From contig OMPY01000001.1 in assembly GCA_900313105.1 (NCBI GenBank), positions 17,072 through 77,727 on the forward strand: a stretch of 60,656 nucleotides of DNA, read 5' to 3'. Below, piece by piece: positions 1 to 8,838 of this stretch (position 1 is its first letter; each line of letters begins with the position of its first letter). This stretch comes from an uncultured Pseudomonadota bacterium. GTDB lineage: Bacteria > Pseudomonadota > Alphaproteobacteria > Rs-D84. Under the pieces are notes generated by a model. That model searched no databases. It was not told where the DNA came from and saw nothing but the letters and a program-made list of their open reading frames with translations. The position numbers were made by a program, and so were the translations under genes.

Positions 1-348
1 AAAAACGCGGTTGCGGTTATAAATGGATATTACAGCGTAAAACGCAAAGGTGAAAATGAATCCGCGTTTTATATGACCACCGCATGGAAAGAGGTTATAA
101 AAATCGGCCTTAAAATGGGCGCAAAATTGGAAACGTTTTCTGATTTGTGTGGTATCGGTGATTTAATTTTGACGGCGACATCAACCACCAGTCGTAATTT
201 TTCCGCCGGTGTCGCGATAGCAAAAGGTGAAAAACCGGTCGGCACGGTCGAGGGTTTGTCGGCACTTAGAGCACTTATCAAAAAAGCAGGTAAAGCACGT
301 GTAAATGTTCCGTTTTTATCGAACATGTATGAAAAACTTTCTAAATAA
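1..348 (+). CDS. gpsA: Glycerol-3-phosphate dehydrogenase [NAD(P)+], C-terminal part
   Basis: Partial gene entering from the left edge; the frame is open from base 1 and ends with TAA at 346-348. The visible residues match the C-terminal helical domain of GpsA, which reduces dihydroxyacetone phosphate to sn-glycerol 3-phosphate for phospholipid synthesis. Diagnostic parts are KNAVAVINGYY near the edge, the conserved GIGDLILTATSTTSRN block and the GxxxVGTVEG stretch that follows. The N-terminal Rossmann half lies outside the window. It converges on the macB permease gene, whose stop is one base away. The identification rests on the conserved GxGDL..T..S.SRN motif and is quite secure. Confidence 0.9.
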   Translation, partial: KNAVAVINGYYSVKRKGENESAFYMTTAWKEVIKIGLKMGAKLETFSDLCGIGDLILTATSTTSRNFSAGVAIAKGEKPVGTVEGLSALRALIKKAGKARVNVPFLSNMYEKLSK

Positions 349-349
349 A

Positions 350-1567
350 TTATTCATATCGCAAACTGTCGATTGGATTTAGTTTTGCGGCCTTTATTGC
401 CGGAACAACGCCGGATGCAAGGCCGACAACGACCGCAACGGTTATCGAAAGCGCAACGGGCCATAAACTAAACGGAACATTATACCCAAGGATAAATCGC
501 CCAACACCTTGGGCAAGGCCAACCCCAAGGACAAGACCAATCATTGAACCGATGAACGATATCATTATCGATTCTGCCAAAAATTGCGTTATTATGTGAC
601 GTTCGCGTGCGCCGATGGCCTTGCGGATTCCGATTTCGCGCGTGCGTTCCGCAACCGACACAAGCATCATATTCATAATTCCAATCGCACCAACCAACAA
701 TGACACCGCCGCAATCGCAATCAACAGCAATTTCAAATATCCCGTCACAGTTGTCATCGTTTCCATTATTTGTCGCATATCCATAATCATAAAATCATCT
801 TCATCGCCGTCTTTTAATCGGTGCCGGTCGCGGAGCAGGGCGGAAACTTGGTCAATCACAACGGAATTATCCGCATCTTGGAAAAGTTTAAGCGCAATCA
901 TACTAACAGAATTCGGAAAAGGGCTGCCTTGCAAACGTTTTTTAAGTGTTGTAATTGGTATCATAACCATATCGTCTTGGGACCCCATCGCCGTATCGCC
1001 GCGTTCTTTGGCAACACCAACAATAACAAATGGAACATTTTGAATACGAATAACTTCACCAACCGGGTTTTTATCCATACCAAGTTCCGTCGCCGTTTTT
1101 GGTCCAATCACCGCGTATGTTGATGCGTTGCGAACGGCCGCATCATCAAAAAACGCGCCGTATTCAATATCAACACTTTGCACGGTTGTGTAATCAGGAT
1201 AGACACCAATCATTGATGTTGCCCAATTTTTGTTTCCATATACAACCTGGGCACCGGCGGCTTGGACCGGCGTAATTGCCGCGACATCGGGCAATTTTGC
1301 AATTATTGCGGCGTCATCGGTGGTAAGTGTTTGACGGTTTCCGGTTCGCACGCCGCCTATGCGCGCCGCGCCCGCACGAATAACGATAGTGTTTGTGCCA
1401 AGTGATGAAAATTGGTCGGTGATTTCTGTTTGCACCGTTTCGCCGACCGCAACCATTATCACGACCGCCAACACACCAATGATTATGCCAAGCACGGTCA
1501 GAAACGAACGAATTTTATTCGCACTTATTGAAAGCCAAGATTCTTTTATTATGTCGTTAAAGGTCAT
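350..1567 (-). CDS. macB: MacB-type ABC transporter permease
   Basis: 405-residue inner-membrane permease of the MacB/FtsX family. It has an N-terminal transmembrane helix (about residues 18-42), a long periplasmic MacB_PCD-type domain, and three C-terminal transmembrane segments (about 280-400). The conserved GAIGIMNMMLVSVAERTREIGIRKAIGA-type block precedes the C-terminal helices. The ATPase is a separate upstream gene one base away, so this is a split MacB rather than the fused E. coli form. It probably works with the adjacent MacA-like adaptor and TolC-like channel as a tripartite exporter of peptides, toxins, macrolides or outer-membrane-destined molecules. The substrate cannot be read from sequence. 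Last gene of a four-gene minus-strand operon. Confidence 0.9.
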   Translation of the reverse strand: MTFNDIIKESWLSISANKIRSFLTVLGIIIGVLAVVIMVAVGETVQTEITDQFSSLGTNTIVIRAGAARIGGVRTGNRQTLTTDDAAIIAKLPDVAAITPVQAAGAQVVYGNKNWATSMIGVYPDYTTVQSVDIEYGAFFDDAAVRNASTYAVIGPKTATELGMDKNPVGEVIRIQNVPFVIVGVAKERGDTAMGSQDDMVMIPITTLKKRLQGSPFPNSVSMIALKLFQDADNSVVIDQVSALLRDRHRLKDGDEDDFMIMDMRQIMETMTTVTGYLKLLLIAIAAVSLLVGAIGIMNMMLVSVAERTREIGIRKAIGARERHIITQFLAESIMISFIGSMIGLVLGVGLAQGVGRFILGYNVPFSLWPVALSITVAVVVGLASGVVPAIKAAKLNPIDSLRYE

Positions 1568-1568
1568 A

Positions 1569-2309
1569 TTATTTCCTGTGCGTTTTTCGGTTTAGTGCAT
1601 CTTCGGTTTTTGGAACCGCGCCGTCATAATTTATTCGCCCGTCATAAATGTGGATAAGCCGGTTTGCGTATTGCGCGGTGTCAAATTCGTGCGTTATCAT
1701 AATTATTGTGATTCCCAAATCATTGTTCAGTTCTTTGAAAAACTTTAAGATTTCATTTCCCATTTTTGAATCCAGTGCACCCGTCGGTTCGTCCGCCAAA
1801 ATTAGTTTCGGGTCACCCGCAAGCGCCCGCGCGATTGCGACGCGTTGCTTCATACCACCCGAAAGTTGCGTTGGTAAATATGTTTCAAAATTTTCAAGTC
1901 CCACACGCCGCAGCATTTCACGCGAACGGCGAATTCGTTCGTCCGGGGACATACCACGATACATTAGGGGCAACATAACATTGTCCAAAACATTTCGCTT
2001 TGAAAGCAGGTTAAAATTTTGAAAAACAAACCCGATATATTCGTTGCGAACAACCGCCAAATCATCGGGGGTCATATTCGTTATATTTTTTCCATACAAT
2101 TCGTATACGCCGGATGTTGGCGTATCCAGCGCACCGATGATATTCATACATGTTGATTTTCCGGAACCAGATGGCCCCATAATTGCAACAAATTCACCGG
2201 CGGAAATATCAAATGTCACATCAAACAAAACCTGTTGCACACCACCGATTTCCAACGGAAAACTTTTGCAAATTTTATTCATCGAAATTATGTTTTGTGT
2301 CTTTTTCAT
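1569..2309 (-). CDS. MacB/LolD-type ABC transporter ATP-binding protein
   Basis: 246-residue ABC ATPase. Walker A GPSGSGKS lies at about residues 45-52, the signature LSGGMKQ at 149-155, Walker B with LADEPT at 169-176, and the switch histidine in ITHEF near 207. The subfamily is that of MacB and LolD, identified by GALDTPTSG after Walker A and DEPTGALDS. It powers the permease encoded one base downstream. The gene lies 5 nt after the MacA-like adaptor gene. LolD is excluded as a better name because the partners are MacA and TolC homologues, not LolC/E. Confidence 0.92.
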   Translation of the reverse strand: MKKTQNIISMNKICKSFPLEIGGVQQVLFDVTFDISAGEFVAIMGPSGSGKSTCMNIIGALDTPTSGVYELYGKNITNMTPDDLAVVRNEYIGFVFQNFNLLSKRNVLDNVMLPLMYRGMSPDERIRRSREMLRRVGLENFETYLPTQLSGGMKQRVAIARALAGDPKLILADEPTGALDSKMGNEILKFFKELNNDLGITIIMITHEFDTAQYANRLIHIYDGRINYDGAVPKTEDALNRKTHRK

Positions 2310-2314
2310 TTGCC

Positions 2315-3499
2315 TTAGAACGGTCCACGACGGCGCGCCGCGGTTGCGGCGGAACTTGTTGATTGACCCACGCGTCCAACGATTATGCGGTCATCCGCCT
2401 TTAATTCATCGGACACGATTTGTGTTTCGGTTGCGGTTATTAAACCCTTGGTGTATTTAATAAACACCGGTTTATCATCGCGCAGGACCGCAATATATTC
2501 GTTTGGACTTACATTGTCCGGCGCATCCACGATGATATTTTTGAAATTACGAACAAGAAACGCCGCGTTTTGTGTTTTCCAAACATCGGCCGCCGAATCT
2601 ATCATTATCGTCACAAACGCGGTCATACCAGGCATAAGGTTCAAATCAGAATTATCCACATCAATCACAACGGTATATACCACGACATTTGATGTTGTTG
2701 TCGGCGAAAGGCGAACCTGTTTCACAATACCGTTAAATGTTTTTCGTGGATACGCATCAACGGTAAAGGTGACATTTTGACCTTCTTTGATAACACCGAT
2801 ATCGGCCTCTGATACGGCGGTTTCGATTTGCATTTTCGATAAATCTTCGGCAATTTCAAACAGGTCGGGGGTTTGAAAAGATGCCGCAACTGTTTGACCT
2901 TTATCAACCTTGCGCGAAATAACCGTGCCATCGACCGGCGAAGTTATTGTTGCATACGAAAGGTTCGTCACCGCGCGTTCATATTGCGATTCCATACGCT
3001 TTACACTTTGTGCGGCCTGTTCATAATTGGTTTGCGATTGTTCCATTTCCGCGCGCGCAATATATCCGGAATCATACAGTGTTTTATTTCGTTCATAATC
3101 ATTTTTCGCAAGGTTTAATTGCGATTTCGCCGATTCCAATGCGGCAAGCGATTCATCAACGGTCGCCTGTAATACAGACGGTTCAATTTCAAGCAATAAT
3201 TGCCCCTTGGTCACGCGCGAATTATAATCGACATAGATGTTTTCAATTGTGCCGGAAACTTGCGACCCAACACTTACGGTATTTACCGGGTTTATTTCGC
3301 CGGTTGCGGTCACAACATGTTTTATATCACCACGCGTGACACCAACGGTCACATATTCAACCCTGTCACCAATTGACGCGATAATCCACCATGTGCCGCC
3401 AATCAATAAAATTATGACGACCGCAAGCGCCCACCATTTGTGTCGCCAAATCCAACCAAAAAATCGACGAATAAAAGACCGCTTTTTTTCTTTTGCCAT
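2315..3499 (-). CDS. macA: MacA-like periplasmic adaptor (membrane fusion protein)
   Basis: 394-residue HlyD/RND-type adaptor. A cytoplasmic basic N-terminus is followed by one membrane anchor (about residues 18-40). Then come a barrel-sandwich half with GEINPVNTVSVGSQVSG, a long alpha-helical hairpin (about 105-180) of the kind that contacts TolC, the second lipoyl half containing SPVDGTVISRKVDKGQTV, and beta-barrel and membrane-proximal domains. It links the inner-membrane MacB complex to the outer-membrane channel. Its ATG overlaps the stop codon of the upstream tolC-like gene by one base (TAATG), implying translational coupling. Confidence 0.92.
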   Translation of the reverse strand: MAKEKKRSFIRRFFGWIWRHKWWALAVVIILLIGGTWWIIASIGDRVEYVTVGVTRGDIKHVVTATGEINPVNTVSVGSQVSGTIENIYVDYNSRVTKGQLLLEIEPSVLQATVDESLAALESAKSQLNLAKNDYERNKTLYDSGYIARAEMEQSQTNYEQAAQSVKRMESQYERAVTNLSYATITSPVDGTVISRKVDKGQTVAASFQTPDLFEIAEDLSKMQIETAVSEADIGVIKEGQNVTFTVDAYPRKTFNGIVKQVRLSPTTTSNVVVYTVVIDVDNSDLNLMPGMTAFVTIMIDSAADVWKTQNAAFLVRNFKNIIVDAPDNVSPNEYIAVLRDDKPVFIKYTKGLITATETQIVSDELKADDRIIVGRVGQSTSSAATAARRRGPF

Positions 3500-4824
3500 T
3501 ATTGTTCCTTTTCAATTTCTGATTTTATGTCGCCAATGGCAAGTGCCACCGCCGCACGCTTTACAAACAAATCGTATTTCGCCGCGTTGTTTTGCTTTTG
3601 CGCGGACACAAGTTCCGATTGTGCTGTTTGCCAATCAAGCATTGTTGCGCGTCCAACCCGATACATGCCGGCGGTCACGCGTTCTGATTCCGTTGCAGAT
3701 TTTAGTAATGTTTCCGTTTGTGATAAAACGGTCTGGGCGGTTTTGTAATTTTGATACGCCGTGAATACATCAAGTGTTGCATTGTCTTTCGTTGTGCGCA
3801 GATTTTCCGTTGCCGCATCATATGATGCCGTTGCACTTTTTACGCCATACATATTTGCAAACCCGGCGAATATCGGCATGGATGCACGTATACCAATACT
3901 GCCGCCGGTATGTGCATTGTCGTCGTAAATATAATCGCGATTGTTGTCGCGCCACGAAAGTGTTCCGGTCGCACTTATACTTGGTAAATTTTTTAGGAAC
4001 ATCGAATTGCGGCGATGCCACGCGGCGTCTTTATTTGCCGCCGCACGCAACAGGTCAGGCCGCTTTTCACGCGCAATCGCAATAAGTTCATCAATGCCAC
4101 GATTTTCGCGCACACGCCCAAAATCACCCGACATATCCGCAATTGTTATTTCGCCGTCCGCCGGAAAAGAAAGTTTGGTTAGCAATGCGCCCTTGGCAAT
4201 TTCACGATTATTTTTTGCACGTTCCAAATCCAGGTTGCGACTTGCCATCGCGGTTTCCGCCTTTAATACGTCGGCGCGCGCAACAACGCCCGCGCTATAT
4301 TTTTTCTTTGCCGTATCAAGTGCAACCCCCGCAACAGCGCGAAGTGATTTTGCGCTTTCAACATCCGCGTCCGCGTTTAGCAACGCGTAATATGCACCAA
4401 TTACGCCGTATACATAGTTTTGCACACGGTCGTCATAGTCAAAACCCATCGCGCGCCATGTAGACGACAATTGGTTCAAATCCGCCAACCTTTTGCCAAA
4501 GTCAAATATCAAATACGATGCGGAAATTGATGCGCCATATTGCCAATCTTGCCAATCATGATTTTGATAGTTTTTGTTTATATCGGCACTTCCATTTACC
4601 GCCGGCAAATAACTTGCGTATCCCGCGTTTTTATTGTATCGCGCCGATTCCATCGCATAATACGCCGACATAGTTTCCGGATTGCGACAAAGCCCAAGTT
4701 CAACAACCATAGACAAATCCAACACTTTGTCCGGTACAGTTTTTCGCGACACACAATCATCGTTCCCGCCATGCGCGAACATAGGAATAAAAACCAGCAG
4801 TAAAGAAAGTTTTGTAAAATTCAT
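3499..4824 (-). CDS. tolC: TolC-family outer membrane efflux protein
   Basis: 441-residue outer-membrane channel component with an N-terminal signal peptide (LLLVFIPMFAHG). Two OEP repeats contain long coiled-coil helices and short beta regions. Typical features are LGLCRNPET near the start, SASYLIFDFGKR and GIRASMPIFAGF at equivalent points of the two repeats, and the repeated A..N...A...L..AE pattern. It is the first gene of the operon, so the exporter carries its own exit duct. A likely ribosome site (GTGGGA) lies just before the ATG. A TATAAT at about 4850-4855 on the minus strand could be the -10, but the -35 is poor. Confidence 0.9.
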   Translation of the reverse strand: MNFTKLSLLLVFIPMFAHGGNDDCVSRKTVPDKVLDLSMVVELGLCRNPETMSAYYAMESARYNKNAGYASYLPAVNGSADINKNYQNHDWQDWQYGASISASYLIFDFGKRLADLNQLSSTWRAMGFDYDDRVQNYVYGVIGAYYALLNADADVESAKSLRAVAGVALDTAKKKYSAGVVARADVLKAETAMASRNLDLERAKNNREIAKGALLTKLSFPADGEITIADMSGDFGRVRENRGIDELIAIAREKRPDLLRAAANKDAAWHRRNSMFLKNLPSISATGTLSWRDNNRDYIYDDNAHTGGSIGIRASMPIFAGFANMYGVKSATASYDAATENLRTTKDNATLDVFTAYQNYKTAQTVLSQTETLLKSATESERVTAGMYRVGRATMLDWQTAQSELVSAQKQNNAAKYDLFVKRAAVALAIGDIKSEIEKEQ

Positions 4825-4867
4825 TTCCCACTTGACCTTTTGGTGTTTTCATTATATATTTTTTATG

Positions 4868-4895
4868 TTGAAAAATAAATTTATTTTGCTAGGAT
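4868..4895 (+). promoter_or_regulatory. Promoter of tRNA-Cys
   Basis: TTGAAA at 4868-4873 and TAGGAT at 4890-4895 with a 16-nt spacer, 15 nt before the mature tRNA 5' end. This fits a sigma70-type promoter. It is inferred from spacing and hexamers only. Confidence 0.55.
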
Positions 4896-4910
4896 AAAAT
4901 GGCTATGCAT

Positions 4911-4984
4911 GGCTTGGTGGCAGAGTGGTTATGCAGAGGACTGCAAATCCTTGTATGCCGGTTCGATTCCGACCCAAGCCTCCA
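4911..4984 (+). tRNA. tRNA-Cys (GCA)
   Basis: The acceptor arms GGCTTGG and CCAAGCC pair fully. The discriminator is T and CCA is encoded at 4982-4984. The anticodon stem AGGA/TCCT encloses CTGCAAA, giving anticodon GCA for Cys. The T arm contains GGTTCGATTCC. A U discriminator is the expected identity element of tRNA-Cys, which supports the call. Confidence 0.96.
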
Positions 4985-4989
4985 GATTC

Positions 4990-5014
4990 AAAAGCGACTA
5001 ATGTCGCTTTTTTT
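4990..5014 (+). terminator. Rho-independent terminator after tRNA-Cys
   Basis: Stem GCGAC/GTCGC with a TAAT loop, extended by A/T pairs and followed by a run of T. It starts 6 nt after the encoded CCA, so it terminates the tRNA transcript. Confidence 0.85.
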
Positions 5015-5092
5015 CTTTGTTTTCCGGGATTTTTTATACTTGCAAAACATCATAAAAGTTTTTAATCTGAATCATAAATTATTGATAAAAAT

Positions 5093-6178
5093 ATGATAAA
5101 AAACCTTGCGTTGACCAATTTTCGAAACCATACTTCGTGCCGTTTTGCGACGGGTGGGCACAGGAACATTATCATTACCGGTGCAAACGGAACCGGCAAG
5201 ACCGCAATCATAGAGGCCGTATCCATGCTGTCCGGCGACCGCGGTATGCGCGGCGCACCAATGACAGATATTGCGCGTTTCGATGGCGATGGTGGTTTTT
5301 CAGTAATTGCGGAACTTTGTGATGATACGGAAATTTGTGTCTATTTTAACAATGGCGATTCAAACCGGCATGCGCGGGTTGACGGCGATGCGGCAACACT
5401 GTCTGATTTGGCGTCACACACACGCATTGTTTGGATAACCCCACGCGAAGACAGAATCTTTATTGATGCCGCGTCCGATAGGCGGGCGTTTTTTGATAGA
5501 TTGGTCGCAAGTTTTGATTCCGCGCACGGCGGGCGCGTGGCGCGACATGCGAAATTGCTGTCCGAAAGGGCGGGTGCATTAAAGGCGGGCGCAAATGCAA
5601 AATGGGTTGATGCATTGGACGCGCAAATTGCCGCGACCGCGGTTGCGATTGCCGCCGCACGTATTCAATACGCCGGCGAAATAAATTTCTTTTTAACCGA
5701 TGCCGCCGTTTCGGTTGATGGGTTGGTTGAATCGATGATTATGGAATCTGGCGCGGGGGCGGCCGAAAGAAAGTATTTGGAATATCTAAAACAAAACCGC
5801 GAATTGGTAAATGACAAAATGGTTTTGGACGGTGTAAACAAATCGGACTTTGGGGTATTCAACCGCGAATTAAATTTACCGGCGAACCTTACCAGCACCG
5901 GCCAGCAAAAAACATTGTTATTAAAAATGATATTGGCGCACGCGAAATTGGTTCATACCAAGACAGGTGCGAATCCGATAATCTTGCTTGACGAAGCGGT
6001 CGCACATTTGGATAAAAACGCGCGCAAAAAATTATTTGACGAACTGCGCGATGCATCGGCCCAGGTTTGGGCAACCGGCATAGATGCGGATAATTTTTCC
6101 GATATTTCGGACGCAACATTTGTCACTTGCACAAGGGATAAAGTAAGTCCTATAATCGGTGGACAAGGGGAAAAATAA
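5093..6178 (+). CDS. recF: DNA replication and repair protein RecF
   Basis: 361-residue SMC-like ATPase that loads RecA at gaps with RecO and RecR. The start MIKNLALTNFRNH is typical of RecF. Walker A GANGTGKT is at residues 30-37, the ABC-type signature STGQQKTLLLKM lies near residue 265, and Walker B IILLDEAVAHLD follows about 30 residues later. The length is normal for the family. recF usually sits beside dnaA, dnaN and gyrB. Here gyrB is about 50 kb away and dnaA and dnaN are absent from the window. The stop is followed directly by sspB with no gap. Confidence 0.95.
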   Translation: MIKNLALTNFRNHTSCRFATGGHRNIIITGANGTGKTAIIEAVSMLSGDRGMRGAPMTDIARFDGDGGFSVIAELCDDTEICVYFNNGDSNRHARVDGDAATLSDLASHTRIVWITPREDRIFIDAASDRRAFFDRLVASFDSAHGGRVARHAKLLSERAGALKAGANAKWVDALDAQIAATAVAIAAARIQYAGEINFFLTDAAVSVDGLVESMIMESGAGAAERKYLEYLKQNRELVNDKMVLDGVNKSDFGVFNRELNLPANLTSTGQQKTLLLKMILAHAKLVHTKTGANPIILLDEAVAHLDKNARKKLFDELRDASAQVWATGIDADNFSDISDATFVTCTRDKVSPIIGGQGEK

Positions 6179-6643
6179 ATGGCACGAATTGATTATCAAT
6201 CATTGTTAGATAACGCGTTAAAATCCGTTGTGCGCGAAGCATTGATTCATGCACAGATAAACGGCCTTGGGGACGGGATGCATTTTTTTATAACATTTCG
6301 CACGCATGATGCGGGGGTTGTGTTGCCGGATTTCCTGCGTATACGGTATCCAGACATTATGACGATTGTGTTACAGTATTCGTATAATAACCTGCATGTA
6401 TCGGACAAAGAATTTGGCGTGCAACTGACTTTTGATGGGCGGCCGTTCTTTATTCGCGTTCCGTTTTCGGCGTTGGTTGAATTCAAAGACCCATCGGTTG
6501 ATTTTATGCTGTCTTTCCACAAAGGCCCCGAACGCAATGCGCCGGATAACGATATTGAATTGCCATTGGACGGCACGGGCGATACAATCCCCGACGACGG
6601 CCGCGTTGTGTCGTTGGATGAGTTTCGGAAGAGGAAGAAATAG
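6179..6643 (+). CDS. sspB: SspB, ClpXP protease adaptor
   Basis: 154-residue adaptor that tethers ssrA-tagged and other substrates to ClpX. The fold region includes FFITFRTHDAGVVLPDFLR and a conserved substrate-groove strand pattern. The C-terminal tail ends in VVSLDEFRKRKK, the ClpX-docking peptide found in alphaproteobacterial SspB. The start codon abuts the recF stop codon, so the two are co-translated. Its TAG stop lies at the edge of a TTAGTG/TAAGTG-type intergenic repeat. A strong terminator follows at 6678-6702. Confidence 0.9.
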   Translation: MARIDYQSLLDNALKSVVREALIHAQINGLGDGMHFFITFRTHDAGVVLPDFLRIRYPDIMTIVLQYSYNNLHVSDKEFGVQLTFDGRPFFIRVPFSALVEFKDPSVDFMLSFHKGPERNAPDNDIELPLDGTGDTIPDDGRVVSLDEFRKRKK

Positions 6644-6677
6644 TGGCGAGTGTAAGTGTTAGTGATTAGTGTAAGTG
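6641..6677 (+). repeat. TTAGTG/TAAGTG repeat downstream of sspB
   Basis: Run of imperfect units of the form GTGTAAGTG, TTAGTG and ATTAGTG that begins at the sspB stop codon. It belongs to a family seen at 7450-7476, 11094-11190, 15070-15120, 15196-15231, 37068-37135, 42767-42835 and 49754-50036. Confidence 0.75.
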
Positions 6678-6702
6678 CCGCCCGCAAATGCGGGCGGTTT
6701 TT
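6678..6702 (+). terminator. Terminator of recF-sspB
   Basis: Perfect 8-bp stem CCGCCCGC/GCGGGCGG with an AAAT loop, followed by five T. It sits directly after the repeat at the sspB stop. Confidence 0.9.
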
Positions 6703-6859
6703 AGATTTATGTTAACAGGTAAGTTCCGAAAGGAAAAATAAAAACACCTTGGTTTCTTTCCATAACCGATGATATATAGTCGAACAATCGTATCATTTTT
6801 TGATACAATTTCGGTATAATGATGATACAATGCAATTTGTAAAACCAAAGGATTACAAT

Positions 6860-7417
6860 ATGAATATTATTTGTTGTCATGGTGTTATAGGCCCAGATGA
6901 AGATTGGAAAGCCTATGACATGACATTTGGGTGGAAAAATTGGTTGCAATTTGTTGTTGAACTTGAACACGATGTTATTATGCAAACACCAAAATTTCCA
7001 CATGCCCATGCATTGTTGATGAAATACGACGAATGGGAAAAGATAATGGATAAACAAGATATAAACAAAGACACTGTTTTAATTGGACATTCCGCCGGTG
7101 GTGGTTTTGTGTTGAAATATTTATCCACACATCCCGAAATAAAGGTTCGGCAAGTAATCTTGGTTGCACCATGGATTGATACAGAAAATTTTCAACCGTT
7201 CGGATTCTATAAAGGGTTAAAACTGAATAACAACATTGTGTCACAGACAGAATTTGGTATTGATTTAATGATTTCTGATGATGATATGCCACATATCAAA
7301 AGCAGTTTTGAAAAAACAACAAGTGCCCTTCCAAAAATCAGAGTTCATAAATTTTCTGGACGTGGTCATTTTACCGATTCTGAATTACCGGAAATTATGC
7401 CGATTATAAAATTTTAA
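6860..7417 (+). CDS. Alpha/beta serine hydrolase, RBBP9/YdeN type
   Basis: 185-residue protein, probably a cytoplasmic serine hydrolase of the RBBP9/YdeN group. It begins MNIICCHGVIGPDEDWK. The nucleophile elbow GHSAGGGFVLKYL holds the catalytic Ser, and the catalytic His is in GRGHFTDSELPEI close to the C-terminus. The start at 6860 was chosen because AAAGGA lies 7 nt upstream. In-frame ATGs at 6800 and 6830 have no such site, and 6800 lies before the TATAAT-like -10 at 6815-6820. The gene is AT-rich compared with sspB and stands alone between two terminators. Substrate unknown. Confidence 0.75.
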   Translation: MNIICCHGVIGPDEDWKAYDMTFGWKNWLQFVVELEHDVIMQTPKFPHAHALLMKYDEWEKIMDKQDINKDTVLIGHSAGGGFVLKYLSTHPEIKVRQVILVAPWIDTENFQPFGFYKGLKLNNNIVSQTEFGIDLMISDDDMPHIKSSFEKTTSALPKIRVHKFSGRGHFTDSELPEIMPIIKF

Positions 7418-7426
7418 TAAAAATAT

Positions 7427-7449
7427 AAACCGGCGTGATACGCCGGTTT
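7427..7449. terminator. Bidirectional terminator between hydrolase and accC
   Basis: Perfect 9-bp stem AAACCGGCG/CGCCGGTTT with a TGATA loop between two convergent genes. Flanking A and T runs let it work in either direction. Confidence 0.75.
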
Positions 7450-7476
7450 CACTAACACTGACCACTAACACTTACT
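7450..7476 (-). repeat. TTAGTG/TAAGTG repeat at the accC 3' end
   Basis: On the minus strand this reads GTAAGTG, TTAGTG, GTCAGTG, TTAGTG in succession and lies right at the accC stop codon. It is one copy of the intergenic repeat family. Confidence 0.7.
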
Positions 7477-8830
7477 TCTTTTTATTTTCTTTTTTCAAAT
7501 ATGCTTCCAACCAATGATTATCAAAATTTAGTGTCCGGACATCGCGGTTGTTTAGCAATTTTTTCTGAAGCGGAATTGTCGTTTTTACGCCTTCGATAAC
7601 AAATTCGTCCAGTGCACGTTCCGCACGCATTATACACGCGGACCGCGTTTGCGCATGAACAATCAATTTTGCAATCATTGAATCGTATGTTGGCGGAATC
7701 GTGTATCCGGTGTAAACCGCACTGTCCACGCGCACGCCAAGTCCACCCGACGGTGCGTAAAGTGTGATTTTACCGGGGCAGGGCACAAAAGTTTCCGGGT
7801 CTTCGGCATTGATTCGAAATTCAATCGCGTGACCGTGCGGAATAACATTTGCCTGGGTATAGCCCAATTTTTCGCCCGCCGCAACGCGAATTTGTTCGCG
7901 AACCAAATCAACACCATAAACCATTTCGGTCACGGGGTGTTCAACCTGAAGCCGCGTGTTCATTTCAAGAAAATAAAACTTGCCATCTTCGTACATAAAT
8001 TCAAATGTGCCGGCGTTGGTATAGCCCATTTTCTTTGCCGCCGTTTTGCAAATTTCAATCATATCGTCGCGCTGTTTTTGTGTAAGCGCGGCGGCGGGGC
8101 ATTCTTCCATAAGTTTTTGATTTTTGCGTTGCAACGAACAATCGCGTTCGCCAAAGATAACCACATTGCCGTGTTTGTCGCCCAAGACCTGAAATTCAAT
8201 ATGCCGCGGGTGCAACAATAATTTTTCCATATAAAGTGTGTCATCGCCAAAACCACTGCGCGCCTCGTTCTTGGTAATTTCAAACGCTTCGCCCATTTCG
8301 TCCGCAGACATAACGGGGCGCATTCCGCGACCACCACCACCGGCCGCCGCCTTTAACATAACCGGATATCCGATTTTTTTCGCCCATTTTAGTGCGTCTT
8401 CGACCGTATCGACCGCACCATCAGACCCCGGAACAACCGGCAATCCGCATTCAATCGCGGTCTTTTTTGCGTTCACTTTGTCGCCCATTTTATTTATCAT
8501 CGCCGCGTCCGGCCCAATCCAGATTAAACCATGTTGTTCAACCTTTTGCACAAAGTCCGCGCGTTCAGATAAAAACCCGTAACCGGGATGAATTGCATCC
8601 GCGTTGGTAAGCAACGCCGCCGTCAATATCGCAGATTCATTAAGATATGATTCTTTGGACGGGCCCGGGCCAATGCACACCGATTCATCCGCCAATTGCA
8701 CATGCATTGCATCACGGTCAACGGTGGAATATACCGCGACCGTTCGAATACCCATATCGCGGCACGCGCGAATTATTCGCAACGCAATTTCGCCACGATT
8801 GGCAATTAAAACTTTCTTTATTTTTGGCAT
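7472..8830 (-). CDS. accC: Acetyl-CoA carboxylase, biotin carboxylase subunit
   Basis: 452-residue ATP-grasp enzyme that carboxylates biotin on AccB using bicarbonate and ATP, the first half-reaction of fatty acid synthesis. It starts MPKIKKVLIANRGEIALR. It contains the GYGFLSE biotin carboxylase block, the glycine-rich lid AAAGGGGRGM, and the biotin carboxylase signature near EMNTRLQVEHPVTEMVYGVDLV. The length matches the family. It lies 8 nt downstream of accB and is probably the last gene of a rnpA-yidD-accB-accC run. Confidence 0.97.
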   Translation of the reverse strand: MPKIKKVLIANRGEIALRIIRACRDMGIRTVAVYSTVDRDAMHVQLADESVCIGPGPSKESYLNESAILTAALLTNADAIHPGYGFLSERADFVQKVEQHGLIWIGPDAAMINKMGDKVNAKKTAIECGLPVVPGSDGAVDTVEDALKWAKKIGYPVMLKAAAGGGGRGMRPVMSADEMGEAFEITKNEARSGFGDDTLYMEKLLLHPRHIEFQVLGDKHGNVVIFGERDCSLQRKNQKLMEECPAAALTQKQRDDMIEICKTAAKKMGYTNAGTFEFMYEDGKFYFLEMNTRLQVEHPVTEMVYGVDLVREQIRVAAGEKLGYTQANVIPHGHAIEFRINAEDPETFVPCPGKITLYAPSGGLGVRVDSAVYTGYTIPPTYDSMIAKLIVHAQTRSACIMRAERALDEFVIEGVKTTIPLQKKLLNNRDVRTLNFDNHWLEAYLKKENKKK

Positions 8831-8838
8831 AGTTTTTC

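Noticed and set aside
4899-5096. 65-residue ORF on the plus strand
   Set aside because: It runs through tRNA-Cys and its terminator; no independent support.
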